Shown here: positions 1-9,328 of the stretch, in pieces | How the letters are laid out: the number at the start of each line of letters is the position of its first letter | How positions within the stretch are numbered: position 1 is the first letter of the stretch | Assembly (NCBI GenBank): GCA_024695505.1 | Contig: JAILIB010000003.1 | Location: 1 to 41,372, forward strand | Direction of reading: 5' to 3' | DNA: 41,372 bases | Origin: Saccharofermentans sp. | Lineage (GTDB): Bacteria > Bacillota > Clostridia > Saccharofermentanales > Saccharofermentanaceae | The notes under the pieces: model-generated | Database searches by the model: none | What the model was told of the DNA's origin: nothing | Seen by the model: the letters and a program-made list of their open reading frames with translations, nothing else | Translations under genes and position numbers: made by a program

Positions 1-164
1 GTCTGTCCTCCCAGGGAGGTGATAACTCCCAACGGTTTCTCCAGATCCACGATGTTCATCACATCCTCCACGGTCAGCGGTTCAAAATACAGCTTGTCCG
101 CAGTGGTATAATCGGTGGAGACGGTTTCAGGATTGTTGTTGATGACGATCGCTTCATATCCGGT
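1..164 (-). CDS. carB: Carbamoyl-phosphate synthase large chain, internal fragment
   Basis: Reading the minus strand gives about 54 residues of the CarB signature: [18 protein letters not shown], then [17 protein letters not shown], then [14 protein letters not shown]. In the family this block sits in an ATP-grasp half of the large subunit, which makes carbamoyl phosphate for arginine and pyrimidine synthesis. The fragment runs off the window at base 1 and has no start or stop. Its homology ends abruptly near base 160, where the opposite strand becomes the middle of an unrelated gene. Its five leucine codons are four CTG and one TTG, whereas nearby genes use mainly CTC and CTT, which suggests a different genomic source. 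The identification is secure; whether the fragment belongs at this place is doubtful. Confidence 0.85.
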
Positions 165-908
165 TCCGTTGCTGACAGACGTAAGGTAGGTCTTGGTCAC
201 GGTAACCTCGGTAAGATGCTCCTCGAAGAAGACACAGAGTGCTTCGCATTCCTCGCAGGCCACGAGTCATTCGCAGCTGCTGAGGGCGCTATCGGTATCG
301 CTGAGAAGGCTAACCGTGTTCGTCAGAAGCCTCTTAGAGTTATCCTTGACGGTCTCGGAAAGGACGCTGCTAAGATCATCTCCAGAATCAACGGCTTCAC
401 ATATGTTGAGACAGAGTATGACTACAAGACAGGCGAGCTCAAGGAGCTCTCCAGAACATGCTACTCCAAGAATCCTGATTCTCCGAGAGCTAAGGTTAAC
501 TGCTATGGTGCAGACGATGTTCAGGAAGGTGTTGCAATCCTCTGGAAGGAGAACGTTGACGTCTCCATCACAGGTAACTCCACCAACCCTACAAGATTCC
601 AGCACCCTGTTGCAGGTACATACAAGAAGGAGCGCCTCGAGGCAGGCAAGAAGTACTTCTCTGTTGCTTCCGGCGGTGGTACGGGCCGTACGCTTCACCC
701 TGATAACATGGCTGCAGGTCCCGCTTCTTACGGTATGACCGACACAATGGGTCGTATGCACTCTGACGCTCAGTTCGCAGGTTCTTCTTCCGTTCCTGCA
801 CACGTTGAGATGATGGGCCTCATCGGCGCAGGCAACAACCCGATGGTCGGTATGACTGTTTCAACAGCAGTTTCCGTTGAGGAAGCTGCCAAGGCAGGCA
901 AGTTCTGA
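162..908 (+). CDS. GGGtGRT family protein, 5' end missing
   Basis: The protein carries the motif that names the family, [20 protein letters not shown], plus other family blocks ([54 protein letters not shown]). Family members are about 330 residues; only about 248 remain. The homology can be read upstream of the first ATG (216) through [17 protein letters not shown] to about base 162, where it breaks into a carB fragment on the other strand. So the gene is truncated by the junction and does not start at 216. The family is conserved in anaerobes, especially Clostridia, and has no established reaction. Codons are strongly biased (GTT, CTC, AGA, TCC), suggesting high expression. A strong terminator follows 28 bases after the stop. 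Confidence 0.85.
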   Translation, partial: GSVADRRKVGLGHGNLGKMLLEEDTECFAFLAGHESFAAAEGAIGIAEKANRVRQKPLRVILDGLGKDAAKIISRINGFTYVETEYDYKTGELKELSRTCYSKNPDSPRAKVNCYGADDVQEGVAILWKENVDVSITGNSTNPTRFQHPVAGTYKKERLEAGKKYFSVASGGGTGRTLHPDNMAAGPASYGMTDTMGRMHSDAQFAGSSSVPAHVEMMGLIGAGNNPMVGMTVSTAVSVEEAAKAGKF

Positions 909-935
909 TCTAAAGAACAAAGAATAAATCATCCG

Positions 936-967
936 GGCGGTGCTTCAAAAGCACCGCCTGTTTTTTT
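936..967 (+). terminator. Rho-independent terminator after the GGGtGRT gene
   Basis: A 9-bp GC-rich stem, GGCGGTGCT with AGCACCGCC, closes a 5-base loop and is followed by eight T residues (960-967). Confidence 0.92.
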
Positions 968-1024
968 GCGCGCGTGAATTTGTTAAAATAATTAATACGA
1001 TTTTTGTCTCGGAGGAAAGGACTA

Positions 1025-2392
1025 ATGAAGAAAAAAGCTGCATTGACCGCAGTCGCTTCCATCTTATGCGCCTCGCTTTTGGCAGGATGCAGTTATTTCC
1101 CTGCGATAAAGCTCCCTGAAGGCGAAACGACAATGACTGTTAAGTCGATGCCTTCTAAGCCTTCTGAAAGTGAGACCTCATCACAGACAGAGACTGCCGA
1201 AACGGAACCGGTAAACCCTGCCGATGAAGCTGACAAGGCATATGCCGGCTTTATTGAAGGAAAGGTCTCTGTATCCACTTCAGGATGCTTTGATAAAGAT
1301 TCCGGCAAAAACTATTTTGAACTCGGGTATGGCGACTACACCTTTGAAGAGATGAAGAGGGCTCTCAGATATGATGAAATGTCGGGCTCGCGAGTCAGAT
1401 ACGCGCTTGTGAACTGCGGTGGCGACGAAATACACGAGATGGCGGTCAGTTTTGCCCTGATCGACGGGGGAGCACGTTCGGTTCTCTGCCTTATCGGTTA
1501 TGAAGACGGCAAACTTGTCATGAACGCGCTCCTCGAGCAGTCGAGGCCTGACGAGTACAGGCTCTATGAGGGCGGATATTTAAAGTCGGATATTGTTACG
1601 TCTGATGGCGTTAACCAGTCGGTTCTGATAAAGATAGAGTCAGGCGGCAAGTGCAGCGAAGTGTTTACTTTCAACGAATACAAAGGACCTGTAGCCAAGG
1701 CGGTGATCAGACATCTTTCTAAGTCTGAGGAAGAAACGGGCGAAGGATTTGACGGACTCCCGAAAGAATTCATTGTCCGCGAGTATATTTCTGACGGCAA
1801 GATCAAGATAAGCGTCTCGAAATATTCTGAAAATGAATCTGAAAAGAAACTCGAAGAGCAGTTTGTTGAAAAGCTGAAGTCGTTGGGCGCGGAAGAAATC
1901 GCTTTTGATGAGATCATGAATCTCGCATCGGCAAAAGAATATATCTCTAAAGAGACGAAATGGACGACCGTCAAAGCAGCGGAAGAGACCACTTCATCGG
2001 TCGGAGTCGCCGAAGTGGCGGGCAATTTCTCAATCTCTGTATATCCTGATCCCGAAAAGCCGGAGTATACGGCTTTGGGAAATGTCGTTACAGTCCTTTG
2101 CAGTGGCAATGGTACGGATATGAGGTTTGTCTGTGATTCTGACGATGTTACCGTGATCCTCGAAAAAGGTTATTGGAATATGAATACCGATTCTTTCGTC
2201 AAGGAGTCTGAGCTTTTCAACATCCGGACCAAGACAGGAACCGTTTATCAGTTTAACTGCGTTCCCCAGGACGTTTTCCCTTACTACAGGCTTCGCGCGG
2301 TGAAGGGAAACTACAGTGCGGAATGGCTCGTACTAAAGAGCAAGGACAACAGCGTGACCGTTATTAAATCTTCTATGAAGGGAACGGCCTGA
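1025..2392 (+). CDS. Predicted lipoprotein of unknown function
   Basis: This 455-residue protein begins MKKKAALTAVASILCASLLAGC, a lipoprotein signal peptide with lipobox LAGC, so it should be lipid-anchored on the outer face of the membrane. The start at 1025 is preceded by the strong site GGAGGAAAGG; an in-frame TTG upstream at 1004 would lie before the site and is unlikely. After the cleavage point comes a Ser/Thr/Glu-rich linker of about 40 residues (SKPSESETSSQTETAETEP), then a globular acidic region with no domain I recognise. The next gene begins 6 bases after the stop, so the two are probably co-transcribed. The first stretch after the terminator at 967 has only a weak promoter candidate (TTGCGC, 17 bases, TAATTA at 966-994). 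Function unknown. Confidence 0.8.
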   Translation: MKKKAALTAVASILCASLLAGCSYFPAIKLPEGETTMTVKSMPSKPSESETSSQTETAETEPVNPADEADKAYAGFIEGKVSVSTSGCFDKDSGKNYFELGYGDYTFEEMKRALRYDEMSGSRVRYALVNCGGDEIHEMAVSFALIDGGARSVLCLIGYEDGKLVMNALLEQSRPDEYRLYEGGYLKSDIVTSDGVNQSVLIKIESGGKCSEVFTFNEYKGPVAKAVIRHLSKSEEETGEGFDGLPKEFIVREYISDGKIKISVSKYSENESEKKLEEQFVEKLKSLGAEEIAFDEIMNLASAKEYISKETKWTTVKAAEETTSSVGVAEVAGNFSISVYPDPEKPEYTALGNVVTVLCSGNGTDMRFVCDSDDVTVILEKGYWNMNTDSFVKESELFNIRTKTGTVYQFNCVPQDVFPYYRLRAVKGNYSAEWLVLKSKDNSVTVIKSSMKGTA

Positions 2393-2398
2393 GATACG

Positions 2399-3016
2399 AT
2401 GGAAGAGAATAATCACATTGAAGTAAGCAATGAACTGCTTGCCGATGTCATTAGATTCGTAGATTCACGCTATAACGTTTATCCGGGTGATGCTGCCTGC
2501 ATGCGCGGAGCAGCTGCGTCTTCCGCATCTTTTAAGTCCGGGCCTCGCAACAAGGCTCCGTTCCTTGGTATGGGCGTTTTTGCGGAGGCAAAGGCATCCC
2601 GCGTTAACGAAGCGTGTATGGATGCCTGCTGTGAAGAAGGAGCCGGCAGCGTAGATGAGTTCGTTGACAGCAGGATCGACGAGAGCTTTACCCAGATGCT
2701 CTTAAGGAAGATCGACGAGCGCGGGATCACCGACGTTGAATGCTATAAGAGCGCCAACGTTGACAGGAAGCTCTTTTCCAAGATAAGGAGCGACCTGAAT
2801 TATCACCCGAAGAAAAAGACGGTGCTTGCTTTTGCGCTTGCCCTGAAGATGGATCTTGAGGAAACAAAGGCCCTTCTCATGAAGGCGGGATACGCTCTGT
2901 CTGACGGTAGCAGGGGAGATCTGGTCTTTATGTACTTCATAATCAACAAGAGGTACGACATAAGGGAGATCAACGGAGTGCTCTTCGCGATGGATGAAGA
3001 ACTTATCGGAGGCTGA
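2399..3016 (+). CDS. Hypothetical protein with a C-terminal HTH-like domain
   Basis: The 205-residue protein has two parts. Residues 1-90 are variable and low in complexity. Residues 91-205 match a pattern I know from unnamed Clostridial proteins: SFTQMLLRKIDERGITDVECY, then SANVDRKLFSKIRSD, then LAFALALKMDLEETKALLMKAGY and a tail ending near DEELIGG. The block GITDVECYKSANVDRKLFSKIR has the layout of an XRE-like helix-turn-helix, followed by helices that resemble the rest of that fold. DNA binding is an inference. The gene lies between a lipoprotein gene and a membrane J-like protein gene; the latter's ribosome binding site lies in its last codons. It has no membrane segment or signal peptide, so it should be cytoplasmic. 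Confidence 0.7.
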   Translation: MEENNHIEVSNELLADVIRFVDSRYNVYPGDAACMRGAAASSASFKSGPRNKAPFLGMGVFAEAKASRVNEACMDACCEEGAGSVDEFVDSRIDESFTQMLLRKIDERGITDVECYKSANVDRKLFSKIRSDLNYHPKKKTVLAFALALKMDLEETKALLMKAGYALSDGSRGDLVFMYFIINKRYDIREINGVLFAMDEELIGG

Positions 3017-3023
3017 TTGTTTA

Positions 3024-4022
3024 ATGGGAACGTATAATAAGAAGGCAGTTTTAAGTCCGGAAGACGGTGCAAGCGAAAACATCGTTTCGATGACAAGGGA
3101 AGAGGCTATTGAGTATTTAGGCCTCCCGGCTGATGCGGATCAGGAGGCCATCGAAAACCGTTTCTGGCAGCTTTCAAAGAAATACAGAGGCATGCGCGGC
3201 GATGATGCCGAACAGAAGTTTAACGACTTGTCCGCCGCCTATGACATAGCTACGGGAAACAGAGACAAGCGCGAGAAGGCGGCGGAGGAAAGGGCTCTTG
3301 AAAAGCAGTTCCTCGGCAAGACCAAGTCCGAATGGAAGAATTATGTTTCCTATACCTGGAAATATTACGTTGCGGGAGTTGTCGTTGTCGTTGTAACGGC
3401 TTTCCTCATATATAATTTTTTCTTCAAGCCGCGCGAGGACTGCGGGATCATATCGATCGGCAATTTTGAGCACAGCGAGGAGTATTACGACGGGATCGTG
3501 AAGGGGTTGGGCTTCAAGCACCCGAGCCTTGTGACATACTGCTATGTGGCCGTTAATGACGAGGGGCAGGAAGCGGACCTCTTTACAAACCAGGCCGCAG
3601 TGGCCGCTCTCTATTCGGGAACCAACGTCCTTGTGACTGACAGTACCGCTTCACCTTATTTCTTTGAATATCTTTCCGACTGCACCTCGCTTTATGAAAC
3701 TCTTAAGAAAACTCTTCCAAAAGAGAAGTTCGAAAAGATAACGCCTGTTTACATGAGCGAGAGGGAATACCAGAAGCTGATCACCGAATTCAGACGCAGC
3801 AAGGGATATGACCTTTCCGATTCATCCGTCGATTATTCAACTTATTCCGATGCAAAGATAATGACCGGGCTTATGATCGAAGACGAAGCGATGGTCAAAA
3901 AGCTCGGCTATACGAATTACTGGCAGAAGAAACCCGCTTCCGCGGTCCTCGGGATCAATGTCATGAGCAGGGACCAGGACGCGTCAGCGGCGATCATAAC
4001 GGCTTTGATAGAGAGCCTGTGA
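3024..4022 (+). CDS. Membrane protein with a degenerate DnaJ-like N-terminus
   Basis: I place the start at 3024 because CGGAGG sits 11 bases upstream; an in-frame ATG at 2994 lies inside the previous gene and has no such site. The 332-residue product has three parts: residues 20-75 resemble a J domain (REEAIEYLGLPADADQEAIE, then FWQLSKKYRG, then FNDLSAAYDIATG), one membrane helix at about 110-133 (a run of V before TAFLIYNFFF), and an extracellular region of about 200 residues with no recognised domain. The HPD tripeptide needed to stimulate Hsp70 is absent (RGM is found where it should be), so co-chaperone activity is unlikely. The sensor kinase gene starts 12 bases downstream, which suggests this protein is part of the same transcript and possibly the same signalling unit. 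Confidence 0.75.
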   Translation: MGTYNKKAVLSPEDGASENIVSMTREEAIEYLGLPADADQEAIENRFWQLSKKYRGMRGDDAEQKFNDLSAAYDIATGNRDKREKAAEERALEKQFLGKTKSEWKNYVSYTWKYYVAGVVVVVVTAFLIYNFFFKPREDCGIISIGNFEHSEEYYDGIVKGLGFKHPSLVTYCYVAVNDEGQEADLFTNQAAVAALYSGTNVLVTDSTASPYFFEYLSDCTSLYETLKKTLPKEKFEKITPVYMSEREYQKLITEFRRSKGYDLSDSSVDYSTYSDAKIMTGLMIEDEAMVKKLGYTNYWQKKPASAVLGINVMSRDQDASAAIITALIESL

Positions 4023-4034
4023 TAGAATGTCTTT

Positions 4035-5858
4035 ATGATAAATCTCAGGAAGTACAGGCTGGAGGACAAACTCGTCGGAGTTCTTAACAATCTGACGCTC
4101 AACAGGAAGCTTTTGCTCTTGTATTTCTTCTGCGTGCTTTTTCCGCTCCTTCTGACGGACGGCTTTATCCTGAGTATGATCATTTCCAATGAGCGTACGC
4201 AGTTCAAGGAAGACATGAAAAACGTTGCAACTAACGTTTCCGCCGACTTTGCATCTTCGATCAAAGCAGCGTCCGACATCTCGAACAACCTGTACGTAGA
4301 TATGTCCATATACACATTCCTTGATACGCAGTTCAAGGATAATGACGAATTCTATTCCGCCTATCACGATCTGGTCAACAGCGGTTATTCTTCACTCTAT
4401 CTGCCTAACCTGTCGCGTATCATCTTCGTAGCCGACAACGACACCTTAACTTCGGGCGGAAACGTATACACGCTGAATGACATAAAGGACAAGAGCTGGT
4501 ACAGGGAGTTCATCTCCTCGGAATACAAGGCCCAGCTGATCTTCTATTTCATGGGAGACGACGAGAGCGGCCCGAGCCAGACGAGGACTAAGCAGGTCAA
4601 GCTCGTCAGGTGGCTCGACTATCACCGCGGAACGGACATCAAGAAACTCCTGGTCATCAATCTTGACTATCCTTTGCTCATGTCCAATTTCTCGCAGAAG
4701 AAATACGGCATGCTTGCATATATCTGTGACGGCGACAAACTGGTGATTTCTACCGACGGACAGACGAACATATACAGCCCTTATTCATCTGTCAATGAAG
4801 CGGACCGCAAAAAGGCGGGCTACGTCAGGGATGTAGAGATCATGGGGAAGACCTATACGGTAATGGTCTTCCCGGACAACAGCAACGTCGTTGCCGGAGC
4901 GCTTAAGAACCATGCGCTCCTCGTCGTTTTGCTCCTCTCGCTCAACGTCCTTATCCCGCTTCTCCTGGTCAGACTGATAAACAAGTCCTTTACGAGCAGG
5001 CTCTGGCAGCTCGACAAGGTTTTCGAAAAGGGTAATGAGAACGTCGGCCTCGTTCCTGTAAGCCATATCGAAGGCACCGACGAGATAGCCCATCTCATGT
5101 ACGGTTACAACGAACTTGTTACAAGGAACAGACAGCTCATCAAGACTATTTATGAGGACAAGCTCGTCTATCAGGAGACGGAAATCGAGAAACAGCAGGC
5201 TGAGCTTCTCGCGATGCGCATGCAGATCAATCCGCACTTCCTGTTCAACTGCCTTGAGAACGTCAGGATGCACAGCGTAATAAAGGGTGAAACGGAGACT
5301 GCCGCCATGATCGAGCGTCTTGCGGCACTCGAGCGTGACGTCGTTGAGTGGAACCAGGACGTCATCCCGCTCCATAAGGAAATGGGATTCATCAAGAACT
5401 ACCTGAAACTCCAGCAGTACAGATACGGTGACAGGTTCTCTTTCTCGATACACATATCCGACGATGTTAGCGATGCTTCCATTCCGAAGCTTACGTTGGC
5501 GACATTCGTTGAGAACGCATGCGTTCACGGCGCTGAAAAGAAGACCAGGGACGTTGTCATCATGATCAATGCGCATTCTGCAGGCGACAGGCTTGTCCTT
5601 GAAGTCGAGGATACAGGAGCCGGAATGGATACGGACAGCGCGCAGCGCATGCAGAGAAGGATGAACGAATGCACGTTCGCCGATCTCAAGAAGAACAAAC
5701 ATATAGGCATTCTTAATGCCTGCCTCAGGACCAAGCTCATTGCAGGAGATGACGTTGATTTCATCTTCGAGAGCGAGGAAAAGATAGGAACTTATATTAA
5801 GATCACGATGCCTCTGAAGCATTTTGACGCTCAGCAGAGTGAAGGAGGAGACGAGTAA
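4035..5858 (+). CDS. yesM: Sensor histidine kinase, YesM/LytS type
   Basis: This 607-residue membrane kinase would sense an extracellular sugar and phosphorylate the regulator encoded next. Membrane helices lie at about residues 27-51 and 288-311, enclosing an extracellular sensor of about 235 residues. A HAMP-like linker and a coiled coil (EKQQAELLAMRMQ) lead to the His_kinase box MQINPHFLFNCLENVRMHSV, with the phospho-acceptor His at 401. The ATP-binding part has the N box (TFVENACVHGAEKK) and a G box (VEDTGAGMD). It ends in the TAATG overlap with the response regulator gene. There is no convincing Shine-Dalgarno site, so translation may be coupled to the gene upstream. Kinases of this class usually sit beside LplB/YtcP transporters, as here. 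Confidence 0.93.
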   Translation: MINLRKYRLEDKLVGVLNNLTLNRKLLLLYFFCVLFPLLLTDGFILSMIISNERTQFKEDMKNVATNVSADFASSIKAASDISNNLYVDMSIYTFLDTQFKDNDEFYSAYHDLVNSGYSSLYLPNLSRIIFVADNDTLTSGGNVYTLNDIKDKSWYREFISSEYKAQLIFYFMGDDESGPSQTRTKQVKLVRWLDYHRGTDIKKLLVINLDYPLLMSNFSQKKYGMLAYICDGDKLVISTDGQTNIYSPYSSVNEADRKKAGYVRDVEIMGKTYTVMVFPDNSNVVAGALKNHALLVVLLLSLNVLIPLLLVRLINKSFTSRLWQLDKVFEKGNENVGLVPVSHIEGTDEIAHLMYGYNELVTRNRQLIKTIYEDKLVYQETEIEKQQAELLAMRMQINPHFLFNCLENVRMHSVIKGETETAAMIERLAALERDVVEWNQDVIPLHKEMGFIKNYLKLQQYRYGDRFSFSIHISDDVSDASIPKLTLATFVENACVHGAEKKTRDVVIMINAHSAGDRLVLEVEDTGAGMDTDSAQRMQRRMNECTFADLKKNKHIGILNACLRTKLIAGDDVDFIFESEEKIGTYIKITMPLKHFDAQQSEGGDE

Positions 5859-7444
5859 TGGCAAGAGTACAGGTACTTCTGGCAGATGACGAGCCTTTTA
5901 TCCTCAAGGGACTCCAGATGCTTATCGACTGGGAGCTCTACGGATGCGAGATCGCAGGAACGGCTTCCAACGGTCTTGAGGCATATAACATCATAAAGAG
6001 CAAGAAGATCGACCTTGCGATCGTAGACATAAGGATGCCCGAACTGACGGGCCTTGAGCTCATCAGCAGGGTGAAGGAGGAAGGCGGACTCGATACCGAT
6101 TTCGTCATATTGAGCGGCTTCTCGGATTTCGAATATGCACAGACTGCGTTGAGGCTGGGAGTGGTCGATTACCTTCTCAAACCCGTAAGCCAGAAGCAGC
6201 TCGTAAACCTTCTCCGAAAGATCGGCGTTAAGAAAGATGCCGACAACGTCATGCAGGAACATGCCGAAAAGCTCAGGAGGGCTTGCCTTGTGCAGTACCT
6301 TGTTGCGATCCTCGGAGGGAAGTCGAACCAGCATCAGGTCGACTATGTCTGTGAGAATCTTGTGACGGAAGGCAAACTGAATTTCGTGCACGTTACATTG
6401 GACAACGTTTCCAGCCTTGAGGAAATGACTGACGAGGAAGTCAGTGAGATCAAGAAAAAAGTCGTGGAGAACTGCCGCGAGTTCCTTGGAAAATACAGCG
6501 ATCACCTGCTTCCTGAAGCCGAAGGCTTTGAGGAGGATTTCGAGATAGGATTCCTTTACTGCAGCGAAATGGCGAGGGAAGCCGGAAAGAATGACCGGGA
6601 ATACCTCGAGGAGCTCAGGAAGGCCGCGATGAGGAACATCCCGATCGAAGTTGTTCTTCTTGTCGGAAAGACGGTGTCAGAGCCGGGCAAGCTCGCCGCA
6701 TCCTATAACGGAGCCTGCGAGCTCCGCTATTTCAGGAGTTTCCAGAAGGGAAGCAGCGTATATTTCTATGAGGACGACATGGCCGTGCCTCATTCCCAGG
6801 CCAAGGAGATGATCCATAAGGATGCCGCCGACGACCTGGTCAACGCGGTGATCAAGCATGACCACGACGAGATCTCGGCATGTGTCGACAAGCTTTTCGA
6901 GAACATGGAGAGCTCGCGTTTCAACAGGTTCCTTAATCTCAACATCAATTACTTCCTGTTCAGGATGATCCATCTCGCCGTTGAGATAGATGAAACGGTA
7001 GAGCAGGATAATATACTTCTTTATATAAGCGATGACGTTTTCGTTCCGGGAAAGAATTTCAAGGAACATTTCAGGAACTTCGCCCTGGAGTATTCGGATT
7101 ATCTTACCCAGCTCAAGAAGGACTCGGGACACAGGGGCCTTAAAGAAGTAGAAAGATACATCCAGGAGCACTATGCCGAGAACCTGACCTTGAGGGATCT
7201 CGGAAAGATGTATTACATCAACAGCTCTTATCTCGGACAGCTTTTCCATAAGAAATACGGTATTTCCTTTAAGGACTATCTGAATAACTGCAGGATCACC
7301 GCGGCAGCCGAGATGCTCCTCAAGACGGACCGCAAGGTGGCGGACATAGCCGCCGACGTTGGATACAAGGATATAGATTATTTCGTATCAAAATTTATTG
7401 AGATAAACGGCTGTACCCCGACAAAATACAGACGCAACGTCTGA
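5858..7444 (+). CDS. yesN: Response regulator with AraC-type DNA-binding domain (YesN type)
   Basis: The 528-residue protein starts with a receiver domain: acidic pair DD at 10-11, phosphorylation site D57 in AIVDIRMPE, and the conserved Lys in LLKPVS near residue 108. A long central region (130-420) has no named domain. The C-terminus (about 425-528) is an AraC double helix-turn-helix, including VADIAADVGYKDIDYFVSKF and GCTPTKYRR. The start overlaps the kinase stop (TAATG) and is preceded by GGAGGAGACGAG. It probably activates the solute-binding protein and permease genes directly downstream in response to plant oligosaccharides. The target operator cannot be fixed from this sequence. Confidence 0.94.
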   Translation: MARVQVLLADDEPFILKGLQMLIDWELYGCEIAGTASNGLEAYNIIKSKKIDLAIVDIRMPELTGLELISRVKEEGGLDTDFVILSGFSDFEYAQTALRLGVVDYLLKPVSQKQLVNLLRKIGVKKDADNVMQEHAEKLRRACLVQYLVAILGGKSNQHQVDYVCENLVTEGKLNFVHVTLDNVSSLEEMTDEEVSEIKKKVVENCREFLGKYSDHLLPEAEGFEEDFEIGFLYCSEMAREAGKNDREYLEELRKAAMRNIPIEVVLLVGKTVSEPGKLAASYNGACELRYFRSFQKGSSVYFYEDDMAVPHSQAKEMIHKDAADDLVNAVIKHDHDEISACVDKLFENMESSRFNRFLNLNINYFLFRMIHLAVEIDETVEQDNILLYISDDVFVPGKNFKEHFRNFALEYSDYLTQLKKDSGHRGLKEVERYIQEHYAENLTLRDLGKMYYINSSYLGQLFHKKYGISFKDYLNNCRITAAAEMLLKTDRKVADIAADVGYKDIDYFVSKFIEINGCTPTKYRRNV

Positions 7445-7515
7445 CTGTGCAACTTTCTATATTTTGGGGGGGAACCGATTAGAATTTGTCGGAGTTTCAC
7501 CAAATTCCTTCTCTG

Positions 7516-7521
7516 TATAAT
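7516..7521 (+). promoter_or_regulatory. Candidate -10 box for the sugar-binding protein gene
   Basis: TATAAT lies 38 bases before the start codon in the 115-base gap after yesN. No good -35 box lies 16-18 bases upstream, which would fit a promoter that depends on an activator such as the YesN product. Confidence 0.5.
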
Positions 7522-7559
7522 TTCTACAACGGACAAAATACAGAAAGGAAGGTCCAATT

Positions 7560-9275
7560 ATGAAGAAATCAAAAATCGCAGCAATCGCTCTGGCATCAGT
7601 AATGTCAGTGTCTGCTATGGCAGGCTGCACAAAGACTCCGACTCCGACAACATCGGCAGCCGGCGGCGGCACTGGTGAAACCACTGCAGCTCCTGCACAG
7701 GTTAAGGAGTTCAGCGCTTTCTTCGCAGTACCTGCAACCACCGAGATCAACAAGGATAATGAGATCCAGAAGATCATTACCGAGAAGATCGGTGCAAAGT
7801 GCAACGAGACATGGCTCGCTGGTCAGCAGCCGTCAGAAGCAGTCGGCGTATTCATCGCTTCCGGTGAGTATCCCGATTTCATCAACGGCGGTGACGCTAT
7901 GAAGGCTCTCTATGAAGCCGGCGCTCTCATTCCTTGGGATGATTACATCGACAAGTATCCGAACATCAAGGAGTTCTTTACTCCTTATGAGTGGAGCCAG
8001 TTCAGACAGTCCGATGGTAAGATCTACTGGATGAATCCTTTCGAGAACATCTATGGTCAGGACAAGACAACCACACAGAACGGTGAGGCTTTCTGGATCC
8101 AGGCAAGAGTTCTTGAGTGGGCTAAGTATCCTAAGATCGAGACACTCGACGACTACTTCAAGGTTCTTGAAGACTACAACAAGGCTAACCCTACAACCCA
8201 TGACGGCAAGAAGAACATCCCTTACACAATGCTTTGCGAAGGCTGGCGTTACTTCTGCATCGAGAACGCTCCTCAGTTCCTCGACGGTTATCCGAACGAC
8301 GGTTCCTGCATGGTTGACGTTAACACAAAGAAGATCATGGACTACAACACAACTCCGACAGCTAAGAGATATTTCAAAAAGCTGAACGAAGAGTATCAGA
8401 AGGGTATCGTTGATACTGGTGCTTTCACACAGACATACGACGAATACATCTCCAAGCTCTCTACCGGTGTTGTTCTCGGTATGTGCGACCAGTGGTGGGA
8501 TTTCGCTTACACTGTAAACGACGTCTTCAAGACACAGGATACAGAGAAGTATGGTTACAACTACATCCCTCTCGGCCTTACGATCGATAAGGGCATGGAG
8601 AACCAGTGGTACACCTCCGGCGGTACACTCAACGTTTCTTCCGGTATCGCTATCACAAAGAACTGCAAGGACATCGACGGCGCATTCAAGTTCATCAACG
8701 ACCTCCTTTCTCAGGAAATCCATGACCTCCGTTTCTGGGGCGTTAAGGATGTTGACTACAAGGTTGACGAGAATGGTCTCTTCTACAGAACAGAAGAAAT
8801 GCGTAAGAACGCTGCTGATCCTAACTACAAGACAAAGCACCTCTGCACATATTCTTACTTCCCTCAGTGGTCTGGTACTTCCAGAGACGGTAAGAACGCT
8901 ATGATGCCTGCTGAGCAGCTCTCAGAATTCAAGGATTCACTTCCTGAGCCTGTTAAGAAAGTATTCGCAGCTTATGGCGCTAATACATATATTGATCTCC
9001 TCCACTCAGTCAACAAGGCTGGTGTCTGGTATCCTATGTATTCTTACTCCAACAACATGAAGACCGACACAGCTGGTGGTACAGCTTGGACAAAGATGGG
9101 TGAGTGCAAGCATGCTTGGCTGCCTAAGGTCGTTATGTCTAAGGACTTCGATAAGACCTGGAACGAGTACATGAAGGCTTATGCTGAGTGCAAGCCTGAG
9201 GACTTCGTTGCTGAAATGCAGAAGGAACTCGACAAGCGTATTGCAGATTACGAGAAGGCTAACGCCGGAAAGTAA
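7560..9275 (+). CDS. ABC transporter sugar-binding lipoprotein
   Basis: This 571-residue protein begins with a lipoprotein signal (MKKSKIAAIALASVMSVSAM, lipobox AGC), followed by a Thr/Pro/Gly linker. The mature part is a family 1 extracellular solute-binding protein of the large LipO/YtcQ type, with typical blocks such as SGEYPDFINGGDAMKALYEA and KNCKDIDGAFKFINDLLS. It would capture oligosaccharides and pass them to the two permeases encoded next. A site AAAGGAAGG precedes the start. Codons are markedly biased (GAC, AAG, CTC, AGA), like those of the GGGtGRT gene, suggesting high expression. Two stem-loops separate it from the permeases and would let it be made in excess. The exact ligand is unknown; the surrounding enzymes point to arabinoxylan fragments. 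Confidence 0.93.
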   Translation: MKKSKIAAIALASVMSVSAMAGCTKTPTPTTSAAGGGTGETTAAPAQVKEFSAFFAVPATTEINKDNEIQKIITEKIGAKCNETWLAGQQPSEAVGVFIASGEYPDFINGGDAMKALYEAGALIPWDDYIDKYPNIKEFFTPYEWSQFRQSDGKIYWMNPFENIYGQDKTTTQNGEAFWIQARVLEWAKYPKIETLDDYFKVLEDYNKANPTTHDGKKNIPYTMLCEGWRYFCIENAPQFLDGYPNDGSCMVDVNTKKIMDYNTTPTAKRYFKKLNEEYQKGIVDTGAFTQTYDEYISKLSTGVVLGMCDQWWDFAYTVNDVFKTQDTEKYGYNYIPLGLTIDKGMENQWYTSGGTLNVSSGIAITKNCKDIDGAFKFINDLLSQEIHDLRFWGVKDVDYKVDENGLFYRTEEMRKNAADPNYKTKHLCTYSYFPQWSGTSRDGKNAMMPAEQLSEFKDSLPEPVKKVFAAYGANTYIDLLHSVNKAGVWYPMYSYSNNMKTDTAGGTAWTKMGECKHAWLPKVVMSKDFDKTWNEYMKAYAECKPEDFVAEMQKELDKRIADYEKANAGK

Positions 9276-9328
9276 TCAGATCAATCTAATATTGTCGTCG
9301 CTTACGACAAAATCTGACTGAAACAGGG

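Noticed and set aside
216..908. Complete 230-residue GGGtGRT gene starting at 216
   Set aside because: Family homology continues in frame upstream of this ATG to about 162 and then stops, so the gene is truncated at the junction.
7833..8840. 335-residue reading frame antisense to the binding-protein gene
   Set aside because: No domain, no ribosome binding site, and the plus-strand gene is a clear family member.
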